A stretch of DNA of 64,000 nucleotides, taken from Torreya grandis. Its lineage: Eukaryota > Streptophyta > Pinopsida > Cupressales > Taxaceae. The notes under the pieces are model-generated. The model made no database searches and was not told the DNA's origin. It saw only the letters and a list, made by a program, of their open reading frames with translations. The translations under genes were made by a program, and so were the position numbers. The stretch spans positions 788,001 to 852,000 of the forward strand of contig JARHVA010004231.1 in NCBI GenBank assembly GCA_037957365.1. The letters run 5' to 3'. Numbering within the stretch: position 1 is the first letter of the stretch; every line of letters starts with the position of its first letter. Below are positions 43,721 through 56,828 of the stretch, piece after piece.

Positions 43721-45130
43721 ATTGACTCACTAGAACCATCTTTGATGCATCTTTTTATTCGATCAAGGCATTTGTGTATTAAGATAGATACTCAAAAATT
43801 CCTTTTCCTTAGATCACCTTGGTTGGTCTAACCTCAAAATCATATTCTAAGATCTTGGTGATCTAATTATATCTCTTTTCTATTATCTCTCCCTCCATTA
43901 TGTTTTATCGAATGCTGGGATATGCCATATATACCATTATCTTAATTTCCACCACCAAGTGCATAAATTTTTTGAAGCTTCTGATGATGGTGAAAGACTT
44001 CTTACCAATGAAATTGTACATAATCTCATACCTATGTAGTGTACTTAAATAAAAATCAATAGGATGCTCACCATTTCCTTGATCTTCCTCCTAAGTTAAC
44101 ACAACCACTAAGCTATGTTCATTACCATAAACATACATAATAAAATCTTTAGAGAAGTTAGGATTAACTACTATGGGAGAAATGGATATTAATTCTTTGA
44201 CCTTTTCAAATTTTGTCCTCCCTATAGTAATCCATTTGAAACCCTTATCTTTCTTTAGCATTGATGTGATTGGTCTTACAAACCCTATGAAGTTGGATAT
44301 GAATCGATTGACAAAATTAATCTTTCCTAGGAAAGATTGGACTCCTTTCTTGTTAACTGGTAAGGTTGGGTCCTTAGTTGCCTTCAATCTATTAAATTAA
44401 ATAGAGATGCCTTCTTTAGATACCATGCATCTTATTGTCTTGCCTTGTAAGATGCTAAAGATGCATTTTTTAGGGTTACACAATACCCCAAACTCCTAAC
44501 ACTTTAAAAAAAATCTAAATGATAAAATGATCTTCCTTTTTCTTGGAAAATATAGTAAGATCATCTAGATGGATGAGGATGATCTTATTGATCATGAACT
44601 TGAAATCTATGTTCATGGCTCACTATAAGGTATTTCCTACATTAGAGAGGCCAAAAGTCATTTTCGCATAGGTGAAGGCCCCCTAGTTCATAGTGAAAGT
44701 GGTTTTATGTCAATCCTCTTCATTGATCCATACCTAGTTATATATTAAAAATCCATCCAGTAGAGAAAAAATTCTACACCCACTACCATTTGAAGGATCT
44801 TTTCTATTAAAGGAAGGGGGTAATGATCTTTTAGAGATGCTTTTTTCAAATCCTTGAAGTCCATGTATGGCTTAATATATCCATTCTTTTTCCTCATCAG
44901 AACTAGGTTGGATACCCAAGTTGAATGTTTGAATGGGTATATGATCCTTGATTCAATCAATTTCCTTAGTTCTTGAGCCATAAGAGACTTAATTTTTGGT
45001 TTTACTAGCCTTTGATTTTATTAAATAGGCTTGGAGCCATCAATTATGTCTATGGTGTGTTGGATGAAATTGTGTTCATATCCTTTCAAATCATCATAAC
45101 TTCTTTCTCCACTTTTAATTTCCTCCCTTC
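43720..45130 (-). pseudogene. Gypsy reverse transcriptase and RNase H remnant
   Basis: The polymerase of the gypsy element. The piece 44745-44981 reads LIESRIIYPFKHSTWVSNLV and then DFKDLKKASLKDHYPLP, the typical opening of gypsy RT. The catalytic box is HLDD at 44560-44571 (usually YLDD or YIDD), followed by TIFSKKKE. The piece 44091-44387 has NKKGVQSFLGKINFVNRFIS and KKDKGFKW, the RT thumb and connection, leading into RNase H (SKDFIMYVYGNEHSLVVVL, where DAS is usual). The order protease, RT, RNase H, integrase is standard for Ty3/gypsy. Confidence 0.92.
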
Positions 45131-46009
45131 TCCTACATCTAGCTTGGAATAGTCACCTTTGTTTGTGATAAACTTTATTTTATCATTCCTCCCATAATCA
45201 AAATCAAATAGATTATCTAAGGTGATTATCTCCTTTGGGAGTTTATTGGACTTCAATTACATGATATGATCCTCGTAAGCTTCTTCAATATTTGGCTATA
45301 ACTACTCTATAAAATCACATGACTACTGAAGAAACATGATAATTTGTTTATCACTCTCAAATACTTTCTACTTCTAATCATTGTCTAGGATGGTAGGTTT
45401 GATAATTACCCACACTTCTTATTTATTGGTTTGTAAGTCAATCATCAAATCAAAATAGGATTTGATTACTACCATTATATTCACCTAAGCATTTTTAGAC
45501 CTAGGGATAATCTAGATATTGAATGTTTCAAATTCTTTCTTTAAATACAATATCCATTGGCAATAGGACCTCAGTCATATGTTCTTTGTAGATGTGACCC
45601 CTCATACTTACCTTACTACTAGTTTGGATTCTTTGAACACTTTTAATTTCTTCACACCCATGCACCCATCAAGGTTAAATCCATGGAATAGGACTTCATA
45701 CTCTGAATCATTATTTATATAGGTATACTAGAATCAAAATGACCTAAGGGTATCCTTTCCAGATGAGGACACTAATTGAACACTAGCTCTAGAACTGGTT
45801 TTACATTTTTCACCATCAAAATTCGGAGTCAAAAAATTGAACTCATTCTTGGATTCCTTCCTCTGACCCTCTTTTTACTTTATGACCTCAATATGGCCTA
45901 ATCTTCATGATCAATTACATAAGTCCCAATTATAGTTGTATCAAATTTCATGGATGTGTCATTCTTGATGAAATAATTAACCAAGACCTCCTCCTCTATG
46001 TTCTTATTA

Positions 46010-46560
46010 TCTATCACTCATTCTTCTTTGAGCATTTCTACATAATAAATCTCTTTCTTTGAGAAAGAGGTGTGTATCACTTCAAAATTAATCATAGTAT
46101 CATCAACTATGTGCTTTGGATGTAGTAGTTTGGGCAACACTTTTAATTTTGATATGTATTTGGTCCTTAAGATCAAGTGAGACCAATCTAAAGACATGTA
46201 CCTACCTATCTTGGTGATGAAATCTCTTGCTAAGCATAACCCAAAGACTATCAGGATGTCTATTACTATGACTTCTTGGGTAATTGTGATGTTAGGAAAA
46301 GAATACAAAGTTAGGTGAAGATCCTTGATAGTACAAATTGTCTAAACTTTTTTCCCATCTAACTACATTACTTCTTTATTTAAGGGTTCATATTAGAGTT
46401 ATAGTGCATCTACAATATATTTGTGCATCATTGTGGTTCTAACACTAGAATCAATCATAGAATTATGTAACAACTTATTTTCCACTATGAGAGTCAAATA
46501 AAATGGGGTGGGTTTTATTTTACTTACCCTCACCTAGGAGTTGATGAACATGGATGGAAA
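46010..46560 (-). pseudogene. Gypsy aspartic protease remnant
   Basis: The enzyme that would cut the polyprotein. At about 46420-46465 the minus strand reads MIDSSVRTTMMHKYI, matching the retropepsin active-site block (normally DSGAS followed by M P), with Gly changed to Ser. The open piece 46018-46308 continues with VFGLCLARDFITKIGRYMSL and DWSHLILRTK, a stretch I associate with the C-terminal part of gypsy proteases. It sits between gag and RT as expected. Confidence 0.78.
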
Positions 46561-46599
46561 ATGAGGTTGTGTACTAGTGTTGGCTTCTTTTCCCTTGTT

Positions 46600-48357
46600 T
46601 TGTGTTGGTTTTGAAGCTGAGTTGGCTTGCATAGGTTTTTCATGGTCTTCTAATGCATCTCATAGTAGATATTTTTATTCTAGGACATATAAGACATCCC
46701 AAATACAAACATTGGCTAGAGCCTTCTTTAACTACTCTACCACATTAAATGACCCTTGAGGCTAGACTTCGAGGTCCTCTAGCCTATTCTACATTATTTC
46801 ACTCCAAGTGTGACATGTTAGGGGTGATGATTGGGGTCCCAAAATTTTATCAAAAGTCACTTTAGGCCTTATGAAGGTTTCTTGGGTCACGATTGGTCTC
46901 TTCTTAGATCATGCATAGTATTCTGATTAGACTCATGGAGCTTTCAATGAGGGGATTTCACTCACATAAACCACATCTTCACCCTCTACCTAAGAGAAAA
47001 TAACATGGTTTGAGGCTATCTCCTCTTCTTGATTTAAGGACATTCCTTACATTTAAGCCATCATGATAACATTTTCCTTACCTAAGCATTGGTAACCATA
47101 AGAAGCTAAATTAGCTACATTCCCTTGTCTTCATTATTTGGCAACCTTTTTTTGTAGATTACCCTTTGGTCAATTTCAAGGTGTATGTGCATAATTGCAT
47201 GGAAAATACCTTAAATTTGAGTCATCTTCCAAGTTGTTTTATCAAGTGACTAATTCTTGATTAAACTCAATGGGATCATTTGTAAAGGATCAGGAACTAA
47301 GATGACTTGATTCATAGGTCATGATTGGTGATTTAACATCTAATGGTTTGGCCTATGTCTTTCTTAATACTAGTTTGATTGATAGTGAGCTCTCCTTTAT
47401 TTTTAGTTTTGGAAAGGAGGATTTAGGGTCATATCTTGCTATATTTTAAGATTTATGATCTCATTTGAGAAGTTTTACAAGATGCTCTTCATGTCATTAA
47501 TTTATATAGCTAGCATGGCTGAAGAGGACATGCTTGTTTGAGTAGGCATATATACATACATGAAAGGAGATGCTTATGAGGGGCTCATGACCTCTTCTTG
47601 TAGTCTCATGGATATCTTAGGTAACATGGGCATAATCAATCATGGGGGAAGTTTCTTGACATTTATCAAATTATTCTCTATTCTGATTGCTAGGTAATAT
47701 GCATCTAGTAGTGTCTGGCCTCCAAGAGATTGAATCATAACTATTACGTCTAAGTTAAAGTCTTTGAGGTAGAATATAATGGCCATACCCATAGTGTTCA
47801 AGCCAATACCAAGATAATTTTCCAAGTCTTGTGGAACCTAGTATTGAAATCAATGATAGCCTCTTATGGGGATCTCTTAATGGTGATTAAATGTTATAAG
47901 AGGGATGACAGGTCTGCTTTCTCATTGAATAACTCAAAGAATTTATTACCTAAGTCATCCTAAGTGGTGATGTAGTTGGGTGGCAAGGGTTGATACCATC
48001 CAAGAGATCATCCCTTGAAATAAGTGACTAGTAGACTTAAGGCCATGTTTTGCTCTATGACATAATGCAAAATTCAAACATTGGTGACATCTTGAAGATG
48101 TTTTATCACAATTTTGAAATCCTCCCCTAAAAATTTTGGGAGTGCCTTTAAGATGTTAGCAATAATATGATCCCATGTATCCAAGGCTGCTATAGGGATG
48201 AGTGGGATACCACTATTCCATGCTACAAAGCTCCCTAGTGGTCCTTAGATAGCCATTTACTATGGTTGTTTCATTACGCTAGACCCTATGAATCTTTGGT
48301 GAGTTACATCTACTAGAGATGGTAGTAGCAAGATTGGATTATACATTTTTTGTGACA
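46600..48357 (-). pseudogene. Gypsy gag remnant
   Basis: The particle protein of the gypsy element. It probably starts at ATG 48357, shortly after the leader, with MSQKMYNPILLLPSLVD. The open piece 47640-47825 has LGGQTLLDAYYLAIRIENNL, matching the C-terminal block of plant gypsy gag proteins (usually TL-EAY..AIRIENNL). Frames between are shifted several times. I could not read a clean zinc knuckle between 46600 and 47300. Confidence 0.75.
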
Positions 48358-48410
48358 TTTAAATGTGATTATGGATCATAAACTCTGACTCCTAGTTAGG
48401 TAAACTAGTA

Positions 48411-48450
48411 GTTAGGTCCCACTAGGTGTGTCAAAAAAAAAAACTATTAA
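48411..48450 (-). other. Gypsy leader and possible primer site
   Basis: Inside the 5' LTR the minus strand reads TTAATAGTTTTT..., then TGACACACCTAGTGGGACC. TGACACACC may be a CpG-decayed TGGCGCGCC, the kind of start seen in gypsy primer sites. Compare AATAGTTTTTGGC..GGTGGGAC at 16833-16858. Confidence 0.5.
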
Positions 48451-49836
48451 TGCCTAAAACTCTCACTCTCAACAGAAAACTTCCTATGGGAAGATTTATA
48501 GATGTGGGATTGGATTGTGATCTATAAATCAACCTCTAATATTTTATAATCTAGCTCTTCAAATTAATTGGGGGGAATGGGAAGGATTAAATGCAAATAA
48601 AACTAAAACAAAAATAACTAAGGTGATGCATCAAGATCCTTAATGTATCCACCTAATATTGCATAAAATAGCTTGAACCATTGAAACACCATAGACAATT
48701 TAAAAGAGCATGTTCATGATTTAATGACTATAGCATAATCAAAATCCAACAATATAGAAGCATATAAAATAAACAATAGACAAAAATAAATTACATTTAA
48801 GTTGACACAAAACACCACATCCTCTTCATTGTTAGGTGGAGAACAAAATATGAAAAACCCAAAGGCATAGTATATAATATTTGATATTTCCCATGAGGTA
48901 CACCTAATAAATTCATGAAATTAAAATAAACAGCTTCTACTAGTTCTATTCCGAAACTAACTATTACAAATGGCTAATCTCTCATAATAGTCAGAAAGAC
49001 AAAACTATTCATGATTATAGCCCTTTATAAAATAAAAGAGATCTAAATATATAGGCATAGAGGATTCATGATGAAATGACACCTAAAACTTATCAATCTC
49101 ACTCATGATGAGGATGTTTCCATTGAATGGGGGGATTCTAGATCATGAGTGTAGTTGGTATTCAAAATCCTAGATATGTTGCAACTATTGATGCCTCATG
49201 ATCCCCATAATTCTTAGAATAAGTGACATGGTGACATATGTTTGGTTTTGAAACTAATTCTATAATTCTTGTTAAAGATGGGGCCCACTCCCCTCAAATA
49301 ATGGTATTGATTGAAGCTTTGATAGGAAAATATTTACTCTTTTGAGGAGCATTGTGATGGCATGTTTCTCCCTCATAATCTTTTTATTAGCTTTTAATTG
49401 GTAGCATATGGAGCCACCATGTGACAAAATACCACTACTCCTAGGGAAGTTAATCAATACTTTAGAAATAATGAGCATGAGAGTACCGCATGGAAATTTC
49501 ACTTCCTCATCATCATAATTTCATATTGGGTCCCACCTCTTATTCCATCAGCCAATGGTGTTGCTTGAATTTTTGACAAAAAACATTCCTTGGGATAGTG
49601 CTATGATGCCACGTGTTGAGTTGGTGATACTTTTGGGAAATCTAAGAACCTTTTCACAAATAATCATCATCAAGATGCCATATGACATCACTAGAAAGAG
49701 TTGAGACTTAGGCAAAAATGAAGAAGGGGAACTGGAAAAAGATGAGGTCTATGCATAAACCACCAAACTCACCAAGTATCTCCATGTAAAAGGTGAACTA
49801 CCCAAAAATACTAAAAAATGTGGATTATGATCCACA
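48451..49836 (-). repeat. Gypsy 5' LTR (right copy)
   Basis: Direct repeat of 36860-38245 with intact TG (48451) and CA (49836) ends on the plus strand. The outer end reads GTGGATTATGATCCACA and is followed by LINE sequence. Many point differences from the left copy show an old insertion. Confidence 0.92.
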
Positions 49837-49841
49837 CTAAT
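49837..49841. repeat. Possible degenerate target duplication of the gypsy element (right)
   Basis: CTAAT here pairs with TTGAT at 36855-36859. It is the last piece of LINE coding sequence (end of LDI) before the insertion. Confidence 0.3.
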
Positions 49842-49874
49842 ATCCAACTTGATCAACATACCTTTATTATAATT

Positions 49875-49951
<77 letters not shown>

Positions 49952-50330
49952 ATTTCATGAGAAATAATGACCCCTTATTGAATGTTTCTACCTGGTACAA
50001 ATCCTCCTTGTTATAGAAAAATCAATTTGTCTAAGATTTGTTTCAAACAAAAGGAGGTTACTTTTAAATAATATTGTAGATTATGTTACAAATTGAAATC
50101 AGCCTAAAATTAGAGAAATATTTTTTCTAATCACCCTTTGAAATTTGGGATAACAAATTCTACTTTAAATCATCATCTATTTCTTATTTTGAGATTCCTC
50201 AACCTGATCCACTACCTCATCTCCCATAGTGGGACAAAAAGCTTGGAAAAATTCCACTAGGAAGAAATCTAATCTAAGGGCTTTACCTTTGTCCATAGAA
50301 AACATTACCTACTTGATTTCCTTAGGGGAT
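49842..50330 (-). pseudogene. LINE reverse transcriptase, N-terminal half (split by gypsy insertion)
   Basis: The start of the LINE RT. Near 50230-50300 the minus strand reads MFSMDKGKALRLDFFLVEFF, matching the KAPGPDGFP.EFF block with the PGPDG core lost. Near 50020-50090 pieces match the RPISLCN..YKI..K block, then GFVPGR as GGFVPGR or equivalent across a shift, then ISHEII. A GA/CT microsatellite is embedded next, and NKGMLIKLDI follows up to the insertion point. The rest of RT is at 35750-36854. Confidence 0.85.
49876..49948. repeat. (AG)n microsatellite inside the LINE reverse transcriptase
   Basis: About 36 AG units. On the minus strand it encodes alternating Ser-Leu exactly where plant LINEs have a short ISHE.IHSL block, so it probably grew from a small CT-rich coding stretch. 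Confidence 0.96.
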
Positions 50331-50699
50331 AATGTTACCATAGATTTTTAGTTTGTTTTTCTATGACCAACCTCAAAATGTAGCAGAGATTAGAGGCCAG
50401 GGCCTCTAGGTTTTCAGCTTCTTAAAAAGAGAAGAAAGGTTTGATGGAATCCAATGCTTCCATTCATATTTTAGAGATTAAATCCAAAGAGTTCCTCCAA
50501 CTAGTATTGACTTGTGAGATTTGATTGATGCTTCTCCTAGATCTTATGGAACTGTGAAAACTTTGGTACTCTTGTCCTCCTCCTTTAATGATTATTCCCT
50601 TGATTTTTGGTGCAAAACATTTTCCTCTAATTTTTAGTTATTTTAGCTCAACTAGGAATAATTTTTGTTTTTGGAAGGAGGCCACATCCATCCCAATAG

Positions 50700-51660
50700 T
50701 CATGACTTATTAATTTAGAATGGAAAAATTTACCTTAACCTTTGAAATTCCCTGGAATATGTTTTAAAGTAGACCTAGTTCCATGTCCTAAGACATGATT
50801 TGATGTAATTTATCTTATTTTTCATTGTGAACATATTGATTCGAACCACCTTCATGGTATGTCTCCACCACTCTTTCATACATTCCATTAGTTTAGGATA
50901 TCTCAACCATATAGACTTGAACTTGAAGGGGCATTTCATGAGTAACACATCCTTACTTACTAGCCACTTAGCTAGTACATGATCAAAACATGAGATTTGG
51001 AATATTCTACTTTCCAAAATCATTATGAGTTAGTAAAAAATATGTCAAGTCTATTCAAAATGTTTCTAAATCATAGTCTCCTATTAATCCAAGAGAAGAG
51101 ACTATTTTTTAGGAATATATCCAACAACTTCTTATAAAAAAAATCTTGAGAAGTCAATTTGAGATTGAGATGGGCATAAAAGTATTCCCCCTTTAGCCTT
51201 GTTAGGTAAGATTGTATTGAAACACCCCAGCCCTCCCCAACACAACTTTTTCCTCAAGAAGCAAAGATATTCAAAGGGAGATTTCTTCCCAACATTGGGG
51301 TTTTAGTATAGGATAGTTTAGGCCATGCATATTTAAGAGATAAAAAACAATGTCAAAAAGATAAAGCGAATACCTTACAAAGTTATCACCTGAGTCATTA
51401 CCACAAACTTTAACCAAAATAATAAGTAGGGACCAAATCAAGGCCAAACCTCTAGACACACCATTATAGGCTAAGTAAAAGCTCCCTTACAAGATTTATA
51501 ACTTTTAATCATAGGTAAACTTAGTTCTTCAATACTCAGTTTTATTTCCTATAATATTAAAATGTTAGGTTTCAAGGCTAACCTTTGACATTTGACTAAG
51601 CATTGCTTGTTAGGGGCATTTAGGCCCCTAAAATTCTAATATATAATCTTCATTATGATT
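50700..51660 (-). pseudogene. LINE endonuclease (EEP family) remnant
   Basis: The target-nicking endonuclease of the LINE. Its start is at about 51611-51640, where the minus strand reads NFRGLNAPNKQ, matching the SWNIRGLN..N.. opening, with EIKLS (usually QETKLS) about 30 codons later. The piece 51271-51459 has SRGLALIW, the SGGLAL-W block. The piece 50775-51023 carries the C-terminal part and linker: FDHVLAKWLV (usually SDH.P), PFKFKSIWLRYPKLMECMKE and KNKINYIKSCLRTWN. Shifts separate the blocks. It lies just upstream of the RT in LINE direction, as in the L1-like plant ORF2. Confidence 0.87.
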
Positions 51661-51699
51661 TTATGGAGAATTATGCCCTCTAGTTCTTAGATCCAAATA

Positions 51700-53110
51700 A
51701 GTCCATTATATAAATTTTTCCATTTGATACCTAGGTTGATGTTTATTCCTTCTTGGACTTACATCTTTGTTACCCTTTTTTTGCTATAGTTGGACTTAGA
51801 AATAATAGTTAGTTTGAAAATTTGTCAAAATTTCTCTTGAGTTTATTTCAGCCTTAGAGTCACTATTCTTGTGCACCTATAAATCATATTCCAAAGATAG
51901 GGAGGGGGTCATCACTCTCCTCATTTTATAATATACCCCTACCTAAAAAAGGATTTCTTAGAACCTTTGGGATAACCTTATCTAGTTATTTAGAGATGGC
52001 ATCACAATATCTAAGCATGGTATTAGGGGTAAGATATTCACCATGTTCTAACCTATTTTTTACCCCTTGTATATCTTCATAATTTAGGTATTTAATGTTA
52101 TATGGATTTAAATTCAAATGATTCTTTTTATAAATTCTTTAGAGGGAGGACCCTCTCCCTCTTTGGCTTTCTAAACAATTGTCACCTATTGGGAGGGGGA
52201 TTTTATGGGCATTTTTTTTTGACATGTTTAATATTATGGCACTTAAATTAATGACAATGAAAATTTTCCACATAAATTTTTTGAGACCAAGTTATACTTT
52301 ATCATTTGAGTATTATTAAATTATAGATGCCCACGTCTAGATCCAGGTATCGACACAGTCTTTCATAGGATGATAGAGTACATGTAAGTAAATTTGGATT
52401 AATTTAAATAAAGCAACCAAGGGATTTTATAATTTATGTTAAGAACTCCTCCCCTAAATTTTTGATGATAAATGCATATAGTCTAATCCAAGTGGGGAAG
52501 CAATCAAGTGTGTAATTTAAGGTGTCAAAATTTGGGCTCCATCGTTTAAGTAAAAGACTAGCTCCATGTAGTAGCAAAGATCCTCCTTCAAAAGCCTCCC
52601 TTTTCTTATGCTAATCTCTATAGAGAATTAAAAAAACCCTTTCAACATAAATTTGAAATAAATCCATACCCCACAATGGTTCTTGGATCAATAACTCAAT
52701 CACCCTAATAACCTACCATTTCCCTATAAATTTCCATTTTAACCCTATTTCTTAAAAAACCTTATTGCCATCAGTAATGGAGGGAAAATGTAAAACCAAA
52801 TATATCCTTTGAGGTTTCATGTCGACACTAGTTTGATCCACTAAAGACACCTTTGGGACACCATCCCAATGGGTTCCCAATGGAATTTGAATGGAACATG
52901 TGGACACATTGATTGGATTAGCTCTAAGATTAAATACTAAAAGCATAAAAAAATCCTATGTAAGGAAGAATCCAAAGCATGCCCATCATCCACATCATTT
53001 TCCTTGCCCTTTTTCCATTTTGAGCGATTTTTATTATCCTTGGACTTTATGCTAACCTAAGAATGGTCAGGGAAGAAATCCAACCATTTCTAAATCATTG
53101 ACATATGTTG
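51700..53110 (-). pseudogene. LINE first reading frame, probable remnant
   Basis: This is the part upstream of the endonuclease, where plant L1-like elements have an RNA-binding ORF1. The open piece 52752-52946 includes LGTHWDGVPKVSLVDQ, and nearby frames contain short coding-like runs. I cannot see the usual zinc knuckle or a clean DUF4283 core, so the call rests mainly on position. The 5' end of the LINE is not defined; 53110 is where coding-like text fades. Confidence 0.45.
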
Positions 53111-54699
53111 CTTCTAGTTACTTTAGATGTCTCTTTTTTATTCCCTTTTTTCTTTCATAAATCTTGATTATCACTCTTTTTTCTCATAACATTTCATTCA
53201 CCACATATATATTTGGATACTTTTAGTACACCGAATTTCCATGTGATTTTTTGGGTGTTTATAATAAATTATTAAACCAGATAAATTTTAAACCATGAAG
53301 GCTAAGATAAATCAAATAAAACAATTATACAAATTTAAATATTTATAAGGTGTGGCTGCATAGGGCTTTTATGAAGGCTATGAATACTAGTTAGTTTTTG
53401 GAGTGGGATTATTAGGCAAACTATATGACTTATAATTATTGCCTAGGTTTTGCAAGGATAAACAACTAGTTAGAATATATAAGAGGAAATGTAATTAGAT
53501 TTATTGAATTTGTATGGGGATGACATGGAAGAAATATAAATTATTTTGTAAGTGTGTAAAGGTGGGTATACTTGTGAAAGTAAATCCACATGGACATGTA
53601 ATAAAGTCATAAGGGAAAGTATGGGATATTAAAATAACATGAATGCATATGTAAGAAAGTATCTCCTCATTAATGAGTTTTGTTAGAACTTTTGTTCTAG
53701 AGTGTTTTCTATTTAATTTCCAATTTTTGGCTATGGTAGGGGTTGAACATTATTTTTGGAGTTTTGGTTTTGGTGAAGCTATATTTGGAAAGAGGGAGCT
53801 TAGAAAAAGGATTTTGGAGTGTTTTCAAGAAGATCTTGGAGGATTATTTATGTGATAACATTCATTATTGGATTTTTTGGACTTAGAATTTTATTGGACA
53901 AGTGATGGAGAAGAGGTAGGATTTTTTTCTTAAGCCTCATTTTTTATCATGTAAATTTATATAAATGTGTGAAATGAAAACCACTTACTCCACTCTTCAT
54001 TTTAATTAGTATATAGTGTAAAATGGAAAGTTATCATAGTAACATGTGTATAGTAATTTATTTAATTTTTAAAATAGTAAGTGGATAAGGTCTCTTACAA
54101 TGCATCCAACATTTTTGAATATAAAAAGGAATGGATAACTCTCTTTGTGAACTTTCAATCGCTCCATCTCTTGTAAAAAATTGATTCCTAATGGATGATT
54201 AGGTTTTTTCTGGAAAGAAGCCTATAGACCCATAAATATTTTTATTTTTGGAATGTAAGGAAATAATGATTTAGTTAATGTTGTAACTAAATAATAATTT
54301 CCATATATATAATTTAGTTATTAATTTATTTTTCTTGTAAAATAATTAATATTGTCTTCTTCATAGTAGTCTTATTTATTGGTTGAGATTTTTTGTTACT
54401 ATTGAAAATGTTAGAGGTTTGGCAAAGCTAAACCCACCCAACCTATGGCTATGCATAATGGAAGAGATGACATTGTCATCCCCGTGGCCTATAAAAAGGG
54501 AAGGTTAGGATGGAATAGTCTTAATCATAATTATTTAGGCATTAGACACATGATGAATTTATAAATGAGTAAGGTATGGGGTGGGACATGATTTCCAAAC
54601 CCTATACCATTTTGGGCTTGGCCCTAATGTGATTATGGTTACTTTCCCTTCTTTGTTGTGATCAAATCTTGGCCTTACTCACACAAAACACACATTTTA

Positions 54700-54723
54700 C
54701 TCTCTCTCTCTCTCTCTCTCTCT
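54700..54723. repeat. (CT)n microsatellite
   Basis: Twelve CT units, followed by a short ACACAC run. Confidence 0.93.
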
Positions 54724-56828
54724 AACACACACATATGAATCTATCCTAAATTATTTGTATTTAAACTATAATGGATATATATACACACACATAAATTAAT
54801 AAGAGCTATACATATACTTATTATGAAGAGGGTTATTTATATGGATGAAAATTTTTATATATAAAATATAAATATATCGACCTTATCATTCTCTATTAAG
54901 TCATGGAATATTCACCCTTAAAACCCTAATGTGCAATGAGAAAACAAGAAATAAACCAAATAAGAAAATGGAGATAAAATGAAAAATAAATAAAAATTTG
55001 ACTTTATTTTAGGGTTTTAATCCAATGGTTGGGGTTTGATAAATCTAATAGATATGATATCTTGATACACTCTCAAGATAAGTTCCGTTTTTCAAACTTA
55101 GGTTTTAAATTTTATTTGGTATTATGATTTCTTTTTAGTAGTGAAATATCATTAGTAAAGCTTAAGCACCTTCATATTATTTTACGACTTGATACATTGT
55201 AGAGGTAATATATATATGCAATGAAAGTTGTGGTATTTTGATATTATACATTGTGGTTTATATTTTTACTCCTATAATTAATATATTACAAATTTATATT
55301 AATAATATATAAATATAATATTGGAAACCTTTAATTATTTAATGCAAATATATGACTAGGTATAATCGAGTTAATGCCACAATAGAAATATTTATGAGAC
55401 AAAAGTGTATCATAAGATATTAAATGATCCAAAAGCCTTTCCAATGGGGAAAGAGGATAGAGGAAAATAAGCTAAAAAGTTGTATATCCCATTATCTATT
55501 CCTTGCCTTATAATTATTATCAAAATGAATGAGAAAAATAATGACATTTTGTTTATAACTACTTATAGAGGTCACCTTGAGATGAATTATCACACCTGAG
55601 TAAAACCCCCAAAATATTATAATATAACTAAATTGCTTATGTAATTTTTCATTTACTCTATGTAAATATTAGATCTTGCATGCAAAACCTACAAGACAGT
55701 ATTAGACTCAAATAAGACCCATGTAGAATCTTGACCTTAGGCTGAAATAAAAATATTGTCCATAATTATTCTTTTTAATTTTAAAAATAAAATCAATTTG
55801 TGTATTGAATCCAAGGCTTTGAATTTAAATTAATTATTTTTAATGTGAACCATTTTCTATTGTTAAAATGGATTTTACGTAAACGTTAAATTGAGTGAAG
55901 TATAAGAGCTTTAAACTCATGAATAATATTAAAATTATATATTATAGTAATTACATCAATTGTCATTTAGCTCATAATAACTTATCAAGTACCTAAACAA
56001 CTTTTATATGATCAAAATGTGATTAAAATGGTTATAACTATCTTTTTTATCTTATAGAATAGCCTAGTAAAGTCAATTTAGAAGTTAATAAAAATAAATA
56101 CCCATTAATAGATTTTTTTCAAATCTAAGATTTAAAATGATTTATAAATGGCTTAAAAATTGTTGGATCAATGTAAACTAACTTTTTTACCAATATTTGC
56201 AAATAAAATTGGTCGTATTTCAAAACCATATTTACAAGTGGTTGGTTAGTAATTTTTCTAGCTTGTAAAAGCAATTTTAAAATGCTAGGATATTTTACAG
56301 CATAATCCTACATTTTTTTTCTAATGATGCATTCATGTTTTCTCTAGCTTAGAAAATATAATTAAACTATCAGAATAATCTATTCATGTTTTTTAATTAA
56401 ATAAATTATGTTTTTGTATGCATTTTATTGACTTGGATATGATGTAAAATATTTCCAAGTGAAATTGTTGTTTACTTCTGCAAATTGTTTACTACATATT
56501 TCCATAAATAAAACTAGTTGGTGATTGATATACACTCTTACTAGCCTAGGAAAAACCTTTGAGTTGTTAGTTTGAATTATTGGCTATAAATGAATTTTAA
56601 TTTGATAGTGTTTTAGCTACACTCTATTAATCTTAGGAAATAAAGTGTTAGAAATAGAGTTTGAATGTTATTGAAATAGAACCAATGTTAATTTCCTTAG
56701 GTTTGAGGAGTCTAATCAAGAAATAATTGTGTGTAAGGGTGTATCTCCTAAACCTTGGTGAGGAATAACTATGTGTAGGCAAATTGGTATCTCTAATGTT
56801 ACTTGTGGGGGTAGCTATGAGAGAAAAC

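Larger units (their letters stand above)
36860..49836 (-). mobile_element. Ty3/gypsy LTR retrotransposon with extra reading frame, nested in a LINE
   Basis: A 13-kb element on the minus strand with 1.39-kb LTRs. Right to left: 5' LTR, leader, gag, aspartic protease, RT, integrase, a long additional frame, 3' LTR. RT before integrase defines Ty3/gypsy. All frames are broken. It interrupts LINE reverse transcriptase codons: minus-strand LINE text ends GMLIKLDI on the right and resumes at YDRVNW on the left. Elements with an extra frame after integrase include Athila-like and some Tat-like lineages; I cannot place this one by eye. Confidence 0.92.

Noticed and set aside
54490..54499. TATAAAAAGG as a promoter of a host gene
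   Set aside because: No open frame, splice signals or recognisable product follows; such boxes are common by chance in AT-rich DNA.
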